From contig NZ_NETH01000007.1 of the NCBI RefSeq assembly GCF_003337175.1, positions 1 through 58,393 of the forward strand: a stretch of 58,393 bases of DNA, given 5' to 3'. Both the position numbers and the translations under genes were made by a program. Shown in pieces: positions 1 to 6,839 of the stretch. The stretch comes from Streptococcus gallolyticus (GTDB taxonomy: Bacteria > Bacillota > Bacilli > Lactobacillales > Streptococcaceae). Within the stretch, counting starts at the first letter, position 1. Each line of letters opens with the position of its first letter. The notes under the pieces were generated by a model that did no database searches, was not told where the DNA came from, and worked only from the letters and a program-made list of their open reading frames with translations.

Positions 1-712
1 GCAGGACTTTCTTGAGGTTGCGGCGTTTTGTCTTACGCTCATCTTTCCCCTTGGTTGGTGTTTGCTCAATCGCTTGATTTAGATCAGCCAATTCTTCTTC
101 AAGAAGATGGGCAAAATCAAGCAATTGTGTTGAAGAAATGCTCTCTTCGCTATCCAGTTCAATGGCTTGATGGATGAGAGGGCTTATTTCTTCTTGGAAG
201 TAAGTCTGAATCTGCTCTTGAAGTTTGGCTGAAAACCTATCTGTAGCCTTTTTCCAGACAAAGCTATATTTGTTGGCATTGGCCTCAATCTTAGTACCAT
301 CACTATATAAGCAATCCAGTGTCACCAATTCTTCCATTTTTAACTGGAGACTGAAAGCAATAAAGAGGTCACGGATGAGCTTTTCCATACCTTCTGCCAC
401 ACGAAAACGATTGATCGTGCGATAAGACACCACCAATTGACCGGTCAGGTATTGCATGGCTAGATTTTCCACCATCATCTTCTCAATCTTACGACCCGAG
501 AAAACACCTTGAGAATAGGCGAATACTAAAGCAGATAGCAGCAGTTTGGGATGATAGGATGGTCGCCCAAAAGTATGGTAAAAGGCATCAAAATGACGCT
601 CTTCTAGGTCGTTTATCACTTTTTCTATCGTGAAAACGACATGGTTTTGAGGTAGAACACAAGCTAGTTCTAGTGGTAATATGGTTTGATTTGTGTTATA
701 GTGAATATGCAT
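1..712 (-). CDS. IS1182-family transposase, 5' part (runs off the window)
   Basis: The minus strand reads openly from an ATG at 712 to the window edge, about 237 codons with no stop. The product starts MHIHYNTNQTILPLELACVL. It contains stretches typical of IS1182/IS1548-type (DUF772) transposases: FGRPSYHPKLLLSALVFAY, a GRKIEKMMVENLAMQYL segment, VSYRTINRFRV, and LDCLYSDGTKIEANANKYSF, which carries the first catalytic Asp region. An AGAAAGG ribosome site lies about 7 bases upstream of the ATG. The C-terminal half, with the remaining DDE residues, lies outside the window, so I cannot say whether the copy is intact. Confidence 0.85.
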   Translation of the reverse strand, partial: MHIHYNTNQTILPLELACVLPQNHVVFTIEKVINDLEERHFDAFYHTFGRPSYHPKLLLSALVFAYSQGVFSGRKIEKMMVENLAMQYLTGQLVVSYRTINRFRVAEGMEKLIRDLFIAFSLQLKMEELVTLDCLYSDGTKIEANANKYSFVWKKATDRFSAKLQEQIQTYFQEEISPLIHQAIELDSEESISSTQLLDFAHLLEEELADLNQAIEQTPTKGKDERKTKRRNLKKVL

Positions 713-766
713 GAGATAGCCTTTCTAAGAGATTTTGTATAATTCTATTTTACCAAGTCTATCTCA
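712..766. repeat. Inverted repeat flanking the transposase leader
   Basis: TGAGATAG at 712-719 is complementary to CTATCTCA at 759-766. The pair brackets the short leader and overlaps the transposase start codon. A transcript entering from outside would form a stem that hides the start, a known way for insertion sequences to limit activation by readthrough. The functional role is inference. Confidence 0.4.
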
Positions 767-773
767 GTCATGC

Positions 774-803
774 AAAAAGCAACGGATTGGCCGTTGCTTT
801 TTT
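774..803. terminator. Bidirectional rho-independent terminator
   Basis: AGCAACGG (778-785) pairs with CCGTTGCT (791-798) around a 5-base loop. It is flanked by A5 on one side and T6 on the other, so it can stop transcription in both directions, outside the insertion sequence. Confidence 0.75.
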
Positions 804-914
804 GATGGTGTGAAGGACTTTTGTCCCAAGCTCTGTTTCTATTGTACAACAATCCGTTTCAAATCACATAGTTTTTTTAAACTAAGAAACCTAAAACAAG
901 ACTCTCAAAAAAAT

Positions 915-940
915 AAAAAACGTTGATATATCAACGTTTT
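915..940 (-). terminator. Terminator of ssrA
   Basis: A perfect palindrome, AAAACGTTGATA and its complement (917-940), is followed on the minus strand by a T-rich run. It begins about 33 bases beyond the tmRNA 3' end, the right place to end its transcript. Confidence 0.75.
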
Positions 941-972
941 GGAAAACTTTACTAAACTATGAAAAGTTTTGA

Positions 973-1320
973 TGGAGCCGGTGGGAGTCGAACCCACGTC
1001 CAAACACCTGCCAATACATTTGTCTACAACCATAGGTTATGTTTTTAATTTAACTTAATCTCGATACATAACTCAAACCTAGATGAAGCGAGTCTATTAA
1101 TCTCTTTTTGGTCAGCTAGACAATAACCAAACGTAGCTTGTTAATCAATGAAACCTCTAGCAAAACACAAGCAATTCTGTAGAGATCACGCGAGCTGTTT
1201 TTTAGGCAGCTACAGCGTAAGAATTTGTATTTTTTGCAGTTATATTTAACTGGCAATTTTACATCTGCCGATGAGTCGCAAAATGTACCTCATAATGCCT
1301 GTCGAATCCGTAACGACCCC
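973..1320 (-). ncRNA. ssrA: tmRNA (SsrA), trans-translation RNA
   Basis: The RNA rescues stalled ribosomes. It acts first as an alanyl-tRNA and then as the mRNA for a degradation tag. The 5' end GGGGUCG (at 1320) pairs with CGGCUCC near the 3' end (980-974). The T-arm GGUUCGACUCC is present, and the discriminator A is at 973. CCA is not encoded (ATC follows). The tag reading frame at 1237-1202 encodes AKNTNSYAVAA and a stop, the streptococcal tag. Its own promoter lies upstream and a terminator lies 33 bases downstream. Length is 348 nt. Confidence 0.97.
1202..1237 (-). other. tmRNA proteolysis-tag reading frame
   Basis: Eleven codons starting with the Ala resume codon encode AKNTNSYAVAA, followed by TAA. 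The YAVAA tail is the type of C-terminus recognised by ClpXP and other proteases. Confidence 0.93.
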
Positions 1321-1352
1321 AAATATTATTAAAGTGGAAATCTACCTTGTTT

Positions 1353-1381
1353 ATTATAACAGATAAAGTTTAAAATAGCAA
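1353..1381 (-). promoter_or_regulatory. ssrA promoter
   Basis: On the minus strand TTGCTA (-35, 1381-1376) is followed by a 17-base spacer and a perfect TATAAT (-10, 1358-1353). The -10 lies 32 bases before the mature tmRNA 5' end, leaving room for a short precursor. Confidence 0.8.
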
Positions 1382-1395
1382 AAAAACATCACTTA

Positions 1396-1404
1396 TGATA
1401 TGAT
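1396..1404 (+). promoter_or_regulatory. Extended -10 element abutting the start codon of the VTT protein
   Basis: TG at 1396-1397, one base, then TATGAT at 1399-1404. Only six bases separate the element from the ATG at 1411, so transcription would start at or next to the start codon. No Shine-Dalgarno sequence is visible. Confidence 0.5.
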
Positions 1405-1410
1405 AACATT

Positions 1411-2022
1411 ATGAAAACGAAAATGTCTAAGCGCTATGTGTTTTTTCAGCGACTAATCCAGTTTTTAGGAATTTTAGCCTTGATTGGTACTTTAGCTTTA
1501 GTGGTTTGGTTTTACCGATTAGGGATTTTGAATGATAGCAACGCCCTGAAAGATTTTGTCCAACGTCACCAATTCTGGGGACCATTAATTTTTGTCTTGG
1601 TTCAAATTTTTCAAGTTGTTTTCCCGGTTATCCCTGGTGGTGTAACAACCGTAGCTGGCTTCCTTATTTTCGGTCCTTGGCTCGGTTTTTTGTACAATTA
1701 TCTTGGAATTATCATTGGAAGTATTATCCTCTTCTTGTTCGTCCGTATCTATGGAAGAAAATTTATTTTGCTATTTGTAAATGAAAAAACTTTTTACAAA
1801 TACGAAGCAAGACTTGAAACCAAGGGATTTGAGATATTTTTTATCCTTTGTATGTTGTCACCGATATCTCCTGCTGATGTATTGGTGATGATTACTGGAC
1901 TGACACGTATTTCTCTAAGACGTTTTATTCTAATTATCATGCTCGCAAAACCGATTTCCATTATTTTATATAGCTATATTTGGATTTTTGGTGGCGACCT
2001 TATCAAAATGATTTTGCATTAA
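1411..2022 (+). CDS. TVP38/TMEM64 (VTT-domain, DedA-related) membrane protein
   Basis: A 203-aa integral membrane protein. A hydrophobic N-terminal helix spans about residues 14-34. The VTT core follows, with a conserved PVIPGGVTTVAGFLIFGP segment (about 69-86), a Gly-rich helix, and RIYGRKF before a C-terminal pair of helices. Families with this domain act in lipid scrambling or envelope homeostasis; the substrate here is unknown. The gene is monocistronic and divergent from ssrA. A second in-frame ATG at 1423 is possible. The first is preferred because it coincides with the likely transcription start. Confidence 0.85.
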   Translation: MKTKMSKRYVFFQRLIQFLGILALIGTLALVVWFYRLGILNDSNALKDFVQRHQFWGPLIFVLVQIFQVVFPVIPGGVTTVAGFLIFGPWLGFLYNYLGIIIGSIILFLFVRIYGRKFILLFVNEKTFYKYEARLETKGFEIFFILCMLSPISPADVLVMITGLTRISLRRFILIIMLAKPISIILYSYIWIFGGDLIKMILH

Positions 2023-2109
2023 ATTCAAGGTTAGGGTGATTTGATTTACCCTATTTTTATTTCTAAATCATCTTCGTATTACTTTTACTGACATGATGAA
2101 ACTCACCAT

Positions 2110-2141
2110 GTTTACATAAAATTTTCATGTAAACGTTTCAA
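2110..2141 (+). promoter_or_regulatory. Inverted repeat and cre-like site upstream of lrgA
   Basis: GTTTACAT (2110-2117) and ATGTAAAC (2127-2134) form an inverted repeat. The right arm runs into ATGTAAACGTTTCAA (2127-2141), which matches the CcpA cre consensus WTGNAANCGNWNNCW at all but one position. In S. mutans lrgAB is known to respond to LytST and CcpA. Use of this site here is inference. Confidence 0.5.
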
Positions 2142-2193
2142 GAACCTTGAAAAATCCCTACATAGTAGTAGACTTATAATGAGGAGTTTACTA

Positions 2194-2574
2194 ATGAAGT
2201 TATACGTTCAATTTATGATTATTCTGGTCTTTTCATTTATTGGAGAGGCAATTTCAAATTTGTTGCATTTACCCGTTCCTGGTAGCATTATTGGGCTAGT
2301 GCTACTTTTTCTTGCGCTCGAATTTAAAATTATCCGCCTTAGACATATTGACGTTGTCGGAAATTTTTTATTGAATAATATGACCATTCTTTTTTTGCCT
2401 GCAGCTGTTGGGATTATGGAAAAATTTAACGATATTAAGGATTACTTGCTCCCTATTACTATCATTATTTTAGGTGCGATCTTCCTAAATGTTACCGTTA
2501 TCGGTTTTGTTGTGCAATTTATCAAAAAACGTTTTGAAGGAGATTACGTCGATAAAGGAGTCCGTCATGAATGA
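2194..2574 (+). CDS. lrgA: LrgA/CidA family holin-like protein
   Basis: A 126-aa protein with about four membrane helices and the family core LPVPGSIIGLVLLFLAL. LrgA proteins are holin-like and, with LrgB, modulate murein hydrolase activity, autolysis and (in several bacteria) pyruvate uptake. I chose the ATG at 2194 over the in-frame ATG at 2179 because GAGGAG (2181-2186) sits 7 bases upstream of it. The 3' end overlaps lrgB by 8 bases, indicating translational coupling. Confidence 0.9.
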   Translation: MKLYVQFMIILVFSFIGEAISNLLHLPVPGSIIGLVLLFLALEFKIIRLRHIDVVGNFLLNNMTILFLPAAVGIMEKFNDIKDYLLPITIIILGAIFLNVTVIGFVVQFIKKRFEGDYVDKGVRHE

Positions 2575-3262
2575 GGTTATCACAAATCCAATCTTTGGTA
2601 TAATGGTGTCAATTCTTGCTTATTTAATGGGAATGTTAATTTTTAGACGTTTTCCGCATCCCATTACAACACCATTACTTCTAGCCACTTTTTTTATTAT
2701 CGCCTTTCTAAAAATAAGTAACATTTCGTATGCCGACTATTACGTTGGAGGAAGCTACCTAAACACGCTTATCGTTCCTTCGACTGTCGCACTTGGAATA
2801 CCGCTTTATCGCTCATTTCACCTAATGAAACACCACATCAGAAGCATTCTGTCAGGTATTTTAATCGCTTGTATTGTTAACACTACATTCACAGCACTTA
2901 TCGCTAAAACTTTTGGAATTAACTACCTCTTAGCTATTTCCCTGTTTCCCAAATCTGTAACAACTGCTATGGCAGTTGGAATTACCGACAAAATGGGCGG
3001 AATTACAACAGTTACCCTTGTCGTTGTTGTCATCACTGGAATTTTAACTAGCGTTCTTGGTCCAGTTTTTCTAAAACTTTTAAACATTGATGACCCTGTA
3101 GCGATTGGGTTAGGCCTTGGTGGTACAGGACACGCTATCGGAACAGGGACAGCCTTAACATATGGTCATGTCGAAGGCGCAATGGCTGGTCTCGCCATTG
3201 GTGTAACAGGAATCGTCTATGTTATTATTAGCCCCATTGTTGCTCAGATTATTCTGAAATAA
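2567..3262 (+). CDS. lrgB: LrgB family membrane protein
   Basis: A 231-aa protein with about seven hydrophobic segments and the LrgB signature region SLFPKSVTTAMAVGI, followed by a Gly-rich GLGGTGHAIGTGTA segment. It is the partner of LrgA. The reading frame is open upstream to 2489, but AAAGGAG (2554-2560) places the start at 2567. The gene ends just before a strong terminator, so lrgAB is a two-gene operon. No lytST pair is in this window. Confidence 0.9.
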   Translation: MNEVITNPIFGIMVSILAYLMGMLIFRRFPHPITTPLLLATFFIIAFLKISNISYADYYVGGSYLNTLIVPSTVALGIPLYRSFHLMKHHIRSILSGILIACIVNTTFTALIAKTFGINYLLAISLFPKSVTTAMAVGITDKMGGITTVTLVVVVITGILTSVLGPVFLKLLNIDDPVAIGLGLGGTGHAIGTGTALTYGHVEGAMAGLAIGVTGIVYVIISPIVAQIILK

Positions 3263-3278
3263 CACTAGTATAAGAACC

Positions 3279-3307
3279 AAGTCTGAGAAATCATCTCAGA
3301 CTTTTTT
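3279..3307 (+). terminator. Terminator of lrgAB
   Basis: AAGTCTGAGA pairs with TCTCAGACTT around a 5-base loop and is followed by a T run, 17 bases after the lrgB stop. Confidence 0.85.
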
Positions 3308-3646
3308 ACTATGTAGAAACTCAAGCTATAAATCTTAGCAAGAAAACAATAGCTACTCAAAAATCCTAGCCAATTCATGCATAAAAACCGCAGCAACAAT
3401 TCAATCTTTCTAAGGAAGATTCCCCTAATTTTCTTTCCCCAAAATTATGAGTCAAGTTAATTCAAAACATAACAAACTTTTCAATTTATATCATCCGTAC
3501 TCTAATAGTTTTTAAGGTATTGTACCAAATAGCAAATATTATCTTAGATATTTAGGCAAAAAAATCTGCAAATACCTTGATTTTTTATTTGGGAATGTCC
3601 TTAAGTGACTTTAAAGCTCTTCAAAATGAATACGTTCTTATACTTC
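3308..3646. other. Intergenic stretch with no recognised gene
   Basis: About 340 AT-rich bases between the lrgAB terminator and the tRNA-Arg terminator. I see no open frame with a ribosome site, no structured RNA I recognise and no clear repeat. Confidence 0.6.
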
Positions 3647-3674
3647 AAAAAGCCTTGATTTCAAGGCTTTTTAA
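3647..3674. terminator. Terminator downstream of tRNA-Arg
   Basis: AAAAAGCCTTGA pairs with TCAAGGCTTTTT. It is symmetric and flanked by A and T runs, so it can work in both directions. It lies just 3' of the tRNA on the minus strand. Confidence 0.8.
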
Positions 3675-3684
3675 TATAGTTCTA

Positions 3685-3756
3685 TCCACCCTAAGGGAAT
3701 CGAACCCCTATTTCAAGAACCGGAATCTTGCGTGATATCCATTACACTAAGAGTGG
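3685..3756 (-). tRNA. tRNA-Arg (anticodon CCG)
   Basis: The acceptor stem is CCACTCT/AGGGTGG with discriminator A. The anticodon stem CAAGA/TCTTG encloses the loop TTCCGGT, giving anticodon CCG (reads CGG). The T-arm GGGGTTCGATTCCCC is canonical. CCA is not encoded. Overlapping TATAAT motifs (3763-3773) lie just upstream. Confidence 0.93.
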
Positions 3757-3784
3757 CAACTTATTATATTATACCACATCAAAG

Positions 3785-3816
3785 TGAAAAGAAAAGACCT
3801 GTTAACAAGTCTTTTC
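3785..3816 (-). terminator. Terminator of rpsA
   Basis: On the minus strand AAAAGACTTG pairs with CAGGTCTTTT around TTAA and is followed by CTTTTC, beginning about 10 bases after the reconstructed rpsA stop codon. Confidence 0.7.
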
Positions 3817-3826
3817 CAATTTATTA

Positions 3827-5022
3827 TTATAATTCAATATCACCAAACAAGTCAGCCATTGAGAATCCAGTTTGAGTTTCTGGAAGTTCGTAATCACGTT
3901 TAGCTTCACGTTTTGGACGACGTGGACGAGATTGACGTTTTTCTTCATTTTCAGCTTGTGCTGGACGTTCTTCAAGAGCCTTGATAGAAAGTGATACACG
4001 TTCTGCAGCAGCGTTAACATCAAGAACTTTAACGTTAACTTCTTGACCTACTGAAAGGACATCTTTTGGATTTTCAACACGTTTGTGTGAAATTTGTGAG
4101 ATGTGAACAAGTCCATCGATACCAGGTAATACTTCAACGAAACACCGAAGTCAGTCAAACGTTTAACTTTACCCTCAACAACATCACCAGCAGCAAGTTT
4201 TTGTTCTACACCATCCCAAGGTCCAGGTGTTGTAGCTTTAAGTGAAAGTGATACACGACCTGCTTCTTCGTCAATTGAAAGAACTTTAACTTCAACTTCT
4301 TCACCAACAGAAACAACTGATTTAGGTGATACGTTACGTTCGTGAGACAATTCAGTCACGTGAACAAGTCCGTCAACACCACCAAGGTCGATGAATGCAC
4401 CAAAGCTTGTCAAACGAGCAACTTTACCTTTAACGATTGCGCCTTCTTCAAGTTTAGAGAAGACTTCTTTACGAGCTGCAGCAGCTTTTTCTTCAACAAC
4501 TTCACGACGTGAAAGAATAAAGCGGTTTTCAGCTGGAACAACTTCTTTAATTTTAGCTTCAAACTCTTGACCAACAAATTTTTCAGTGTTACGTACAAAA
4601 CGGGTGTCGATCATTGAAGCTGGGATGAATCCGCGAAGTCCTTCAAATTCAACTGAAAGACCACCTTTAACAGCACGTGTACCTTTAACAGTAACAACTT
4701 CACCTTCACGACCAACAAGTTTATCCCAAGCTTTGCGAGCTTCCAAGCGTTTTTTAGAGACAAGGAAAGTAACTGTATCAGTATCTTTACCTACAACTTG
4801 ACGAAGAACAAGAACTTCAACTGTGTCGCCAGTTTTAACAAAGTCATTGATGTCAGCATCACGATCGTTAGTCAATTCACGAAGTGTAAGAACACCTTCA
4901 ACACCTGTTCCTTCAATAACAACGTTTGCTTGATCATTATCAACAGTTAAAACTTCCGCAGTGACTACATCACCAGGGTTTACTTCGCTAACACTGTTTA
5001 GCAAATCTTCAAATTCATTCAT
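3827..5022 (-). pseudogene. rpsA: 30S ribosomal protein S1 gene with an apparent -1 frameshift
   Basis: S1 is an OB-fold protein that helps load mRNA on the 30S subunit. Read from ATG 5022, the frame gives several S1 repeats (for example GAFIDLGGVDGLVHVTELSH) and then derails after LTDFGV into 27 unrelated residues, ending at 4048. The continuation is in another frame: [20 protein letters not shown] through to [13 protein letters not shown], stopping at 3827. Restoring one T to the T3 run at 4142-4140 joins the parts into a normal protein of about 398 aa with four S1 domains. The visible product would lose most of the fourth domain. Given the importance of S1, a sequencing error is quite possible. 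Confidence 0.85.
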
Positions 5023-5149
5023 TCTAAAAAATCCTCCAACAAAAGCTAGCTGATGCTAACTTTTGACAACAATAATATTTCTCAAGGTAACCCGCAACGA
5101 CAACAACTTTTATCTTTGACGGTGTCAAGCCGAAACTTGATACCTTTGA

Positions 5150-5221
5150 CTGGGGTAGCTGGATTCGAACCAACGCATGAGGGAGTCAAAGTCCCTTGCC
5201 TTACCGCTTGGCTATACCCCA
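5150..5221 (-). tRNA. tRNA-Gln (anticodon TTG)
   Basis: The acceptor stem TGGGGTA/TACCCCA starts with the weak U1-A72 pair typical of tRNA-Gln. The anticodon stem AGGGA/TCCCT encloses CTTTGAC, giving TTG. The T-arm GTTGGTTCGAATCCAGC is present and the discriminator is G. It follows tRNA-Tyr on the minus strand. Confidence 0.93.
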
Positions 5222-5254
5222 AAAGCAATGTACAATCTAAGGCTTCTCTTAGAA

Positions 5255-5335
5255 TGGAAGGGGAGGGATTCGAACCCCCGAACCCGAAAGAGCGGATTTA
5301 CAGTCCGCCGCGTTTAGCCTCTTCGCTACCCTTCC
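5255..5335 (-). tRNA. tRNA-Tyr (anticodon GTA)
   Basis: A class II tRNA of 81 nt with a long variable arm. The acceptor stem is GGAAGGG with its 3' partner, and the discriminator is A. The anticodon stem GCGGA/TCCGC encloses CTGTAAA, giving GTA. The T-arm GGGGGTTCGAATCCCTC is present. It shares its promoter with the downstream tRNA-Gln and may also feed rpsA. Confidence 0.94.
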
Positions 5336-5350
5336 GTCACAACAAAAACT

Positions 5351-5379
5351 ATTCTAACATAGTTTTTGTTCTCTTGCAA
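5351..5379 (-). promoter_or_regulatory. Promoter of the tRNA-Tyr/tRNA-Gln unit
   Basis: TTGCAA (5379-5374), 17 bases, TAGAAT (5356-5351) on the minus strand, 16 bases before the tRNA-Tyr 5' end. The element sits inside an AT-rich inverted repeat (5341-5370). Confidence 0.75.
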
Positions 5380-5395
5380 GTACTTTTCGGCTTTT

Positions 5396-5626
5396 TTAGC
5401 GATTAAGATTGTAATTTTCAATAATACTTTCAATCGTTTGTTCTAATGTCTTGAAGAATGCTTCAACTTCTCCACTCTTGACCATTGCAAATTTACCGTC
5501 TAGTTCAGCGATTTCACCAATGATTTTTTTACCAGCTGTCAAAGTGTAGCCTTCGACTTTGGCGTTATTGATTTCAACCTTAGCATCAGCTAGTTGAATT
5601 TCGATTTTCTTATCTTTTTTGCTCAT
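5396..5626 (-). CDS. DUF2969 family small cytoplasmic protein
   Basis: A 76-aa charged protein with no signal peptide. It begins MSKKDKKIEIQLADAKVEIN and contains KKIIGEIAELDGKFAMVKSG. I recognise it as the DUF2969 family of streptococci and relatives; its function is unknown. A GAGGTGAAAG ribosome site lies upstream. It has its own promoter (5647-5675) and sits between ilvE and the tRNA pair. Confidence 0.75.
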   Translation of the reverse strand: MSKKDKKIEIQLADAKVEINNAKVEGYTLTAGKKIIGEIAELDGKFAMVKSGEVEAFFKTLEQTIESIIENYNLNR

Positions 5627-5646
5627 TCTTTCACCTCACTTTACCC

Positions 5647-5675
5647 ATTTTACATGAAAACGAAAAAGCTTGCAA
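5647..5675 (-). promoter_or_regulatory. Promoter of the DUF2969 gene
   Basis: TTGCAA (5675-5670), 17 bases, TAAAAT (5652-5647) on the minus strand. The -35 lies within the stem of the ilvE terminator, so terminator and promoter overlap. Confidence 0.6.
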
Positions 5676-5686
5676 GAGCAAGCTTT
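5659..5686 (-). terminator. Terminator of ilvE
   Basis: AAAGCTTGC and GCAAGCTTT form a 9-bp stem with a 4-base loop, followed on the minus strand by TTTCG. It starts 6 bases after the ilvE stop. Confidence 0.75.
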
Positions 5687-5691
5687 CATTT

Positions 5692-6714
5692 TTAGTCAAC
5701 TTTATAAATCCAGCCTTCTGGTGCTTCAATATCACCAAATTGGATACCAATAAGTTCATTATAAAGGTTACGAGTGACAGGGCCTACTTCTGTTTCGCTA
5801 TAGAAAACATGAAAGTCATCTCCGTGTTGGACGCCACCAATTGGTGAAATAACGGCTGCTGTACCACAAGCACCAGCTTCAACGAATTTGTCTAATTCAT
5901 CAAGTTTTACGTCACCTTGGATAGCTTTCATACCAAAGCGGTGCTCTGCCAAGTAAAGAAGCGAATATTTTGTGATGGATGGCAAAATAGATGGGCTAAG
6001 CGGTGTGATAAATTCATTATCCGCTGTAATACCGAAGAAGTTTGCTGAACCGACTTCTTCAATTTTGGTATGAGTCGCTGGATCAAGGTAGATAACATCA
6101 GAAAATTTGCGTTCATGCGCCACTTTCCCTGGAAGAAGGCTCGCTGCGTAGTTACCACCAACTTTTGCGGCACCTGTACCATTTGGTGCAGCACGGTCAT
6201 AGTCATCTTGAATCAAGAAGTTTGTTGGCACCAAGCCACCTTTGAAGTAATTTCCAACTGGCATGGCAAAAATAGTAAAAATGTATTCATCAGCAGGATG
6301 CACACCAATAGTATCACCAATACCAATTAAAAGCGGGCGTATGTAAAGAGTGGCGCCTGTACCATAAGGGGGAACAAATTCTTCATTGGCGCGCACAACT
6401 TGCTTAGCGGCATCAATGAATTTTTCAGTTGGCACTTGTGGCATAAGAAGGCGGTCTGCTGTGCGTTGCAAACGTTCTGCATTCATATTTGGGCGGAATA
6501 ATTGAACTGAGCCATCTTTTGTGCGATAAGCTTTCAAACCTTCAAACGCCTGTTGACCATAATGCAAAGCTGGAGACGCTTCTGAAATATGAAGCGTTGC
6601 ATCTTCTGTTAATTGTCCGTCATCCCATTTACCGTCTTTATAATATGAAATATAGCGAAATGGTAGTTTACGATAAGTAAAACCTAGGTTTTCCCAGTCT
6701 AAATCCATTGTCAT
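5692..6714 (-). CDS. ilvE: Branched-chain amino acid aminotransferase
   Basis: A PLP enzyme that transfers amino groups between glutamate and the keto acids of Val, Leu and Ile. The 340-aa product has the class IV aminotransferase fold with the PLP lysine in GAAKVGGNYAASL (K184), the phosphate-binding region EVGSANFFGI, and GACGTAAVISPIGG near the C-terminus. AGAGGA lies 6 bases before the ATG at 6714, favouring this start over the ATG two codons later. It has its own promoter and terminator. Position next to parC is usual in streptococci. Confidence 0.96.
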   Translation of the reverse strand: MTMDLDWENLGFTYRKLPFRYISYYKDGKWDDGQLTEDATLHISEASPALHYGQQAFEGLKAYRTKDGSVQLFRPNMNAERLQRTADRLLMPQVPTEKFIDAAKQVVRANEEFVPPYGTGATLYIRPLLIGIGDTIGVHPADEYIFTIFAMPVGNYFKGGLVPTNFLIQDDYDRAAPNGTGAAKVGGNYAASLLPGKVAHERKFSDVIYLDPATHTKIEEVGSANFFGITADNEFITPLSPSILPSITKYSLLYLAEHRFGMKAIQGDVKLDELDKFVEAGACGTAAVISPIGGVQHGDDFHVFYSETEVGPVTRNLYNELIGIQFGDIEAPEGWIYKVD

Positions 6715-6743
6715 GTTAAATCCTCTTTCTTTGTTTTTATCTT

Positions 6744-6771
6744 ATTGTACGCTTTTTAAATCTTTTTTCAA
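6744..6771 (-). promoter_or_regulatory. Promoter of ilvE
   Basis: TTGAAA (6771-6766), 16 bases, TACAAT (6749-6744) on the minus strand. No T-box or other leader structure is visible before the gene. Confidence 0.65.
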
Positions 6772-6800
6772 GTGGTTTTTCATAAAATTCTGAAAATTTA

Positions 6801-6831
6801 TTTTAAAAATAAATCGGGGAGTTTCCCCGAC
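6801..6831 (-). terminator. Terminator of parC
   Basis: TCGGGGA and TCCCCGA form a GC-rich stem (6814-6830) with a 3-base loop, followed by TTTATTTTTAAAA on the minus strand, 9 bases after the parC stop. Confidence 0.85.
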
Positions 6832-6839
6832 TTGTGAAT

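Noticed and set aside
5053..5406. A 117-codon plus-strand frame across the tRNA-Gln and tRNA-Tyr genes
   Set aside because: It is made of tRNA sequence read as protein (for example the T-arms), a familiar artefact.
6715..6800. A T-box or other leader before ilvE
   Set aside because: The promoter lies about 30 bases from the gene, leaving no room for a structured leader.
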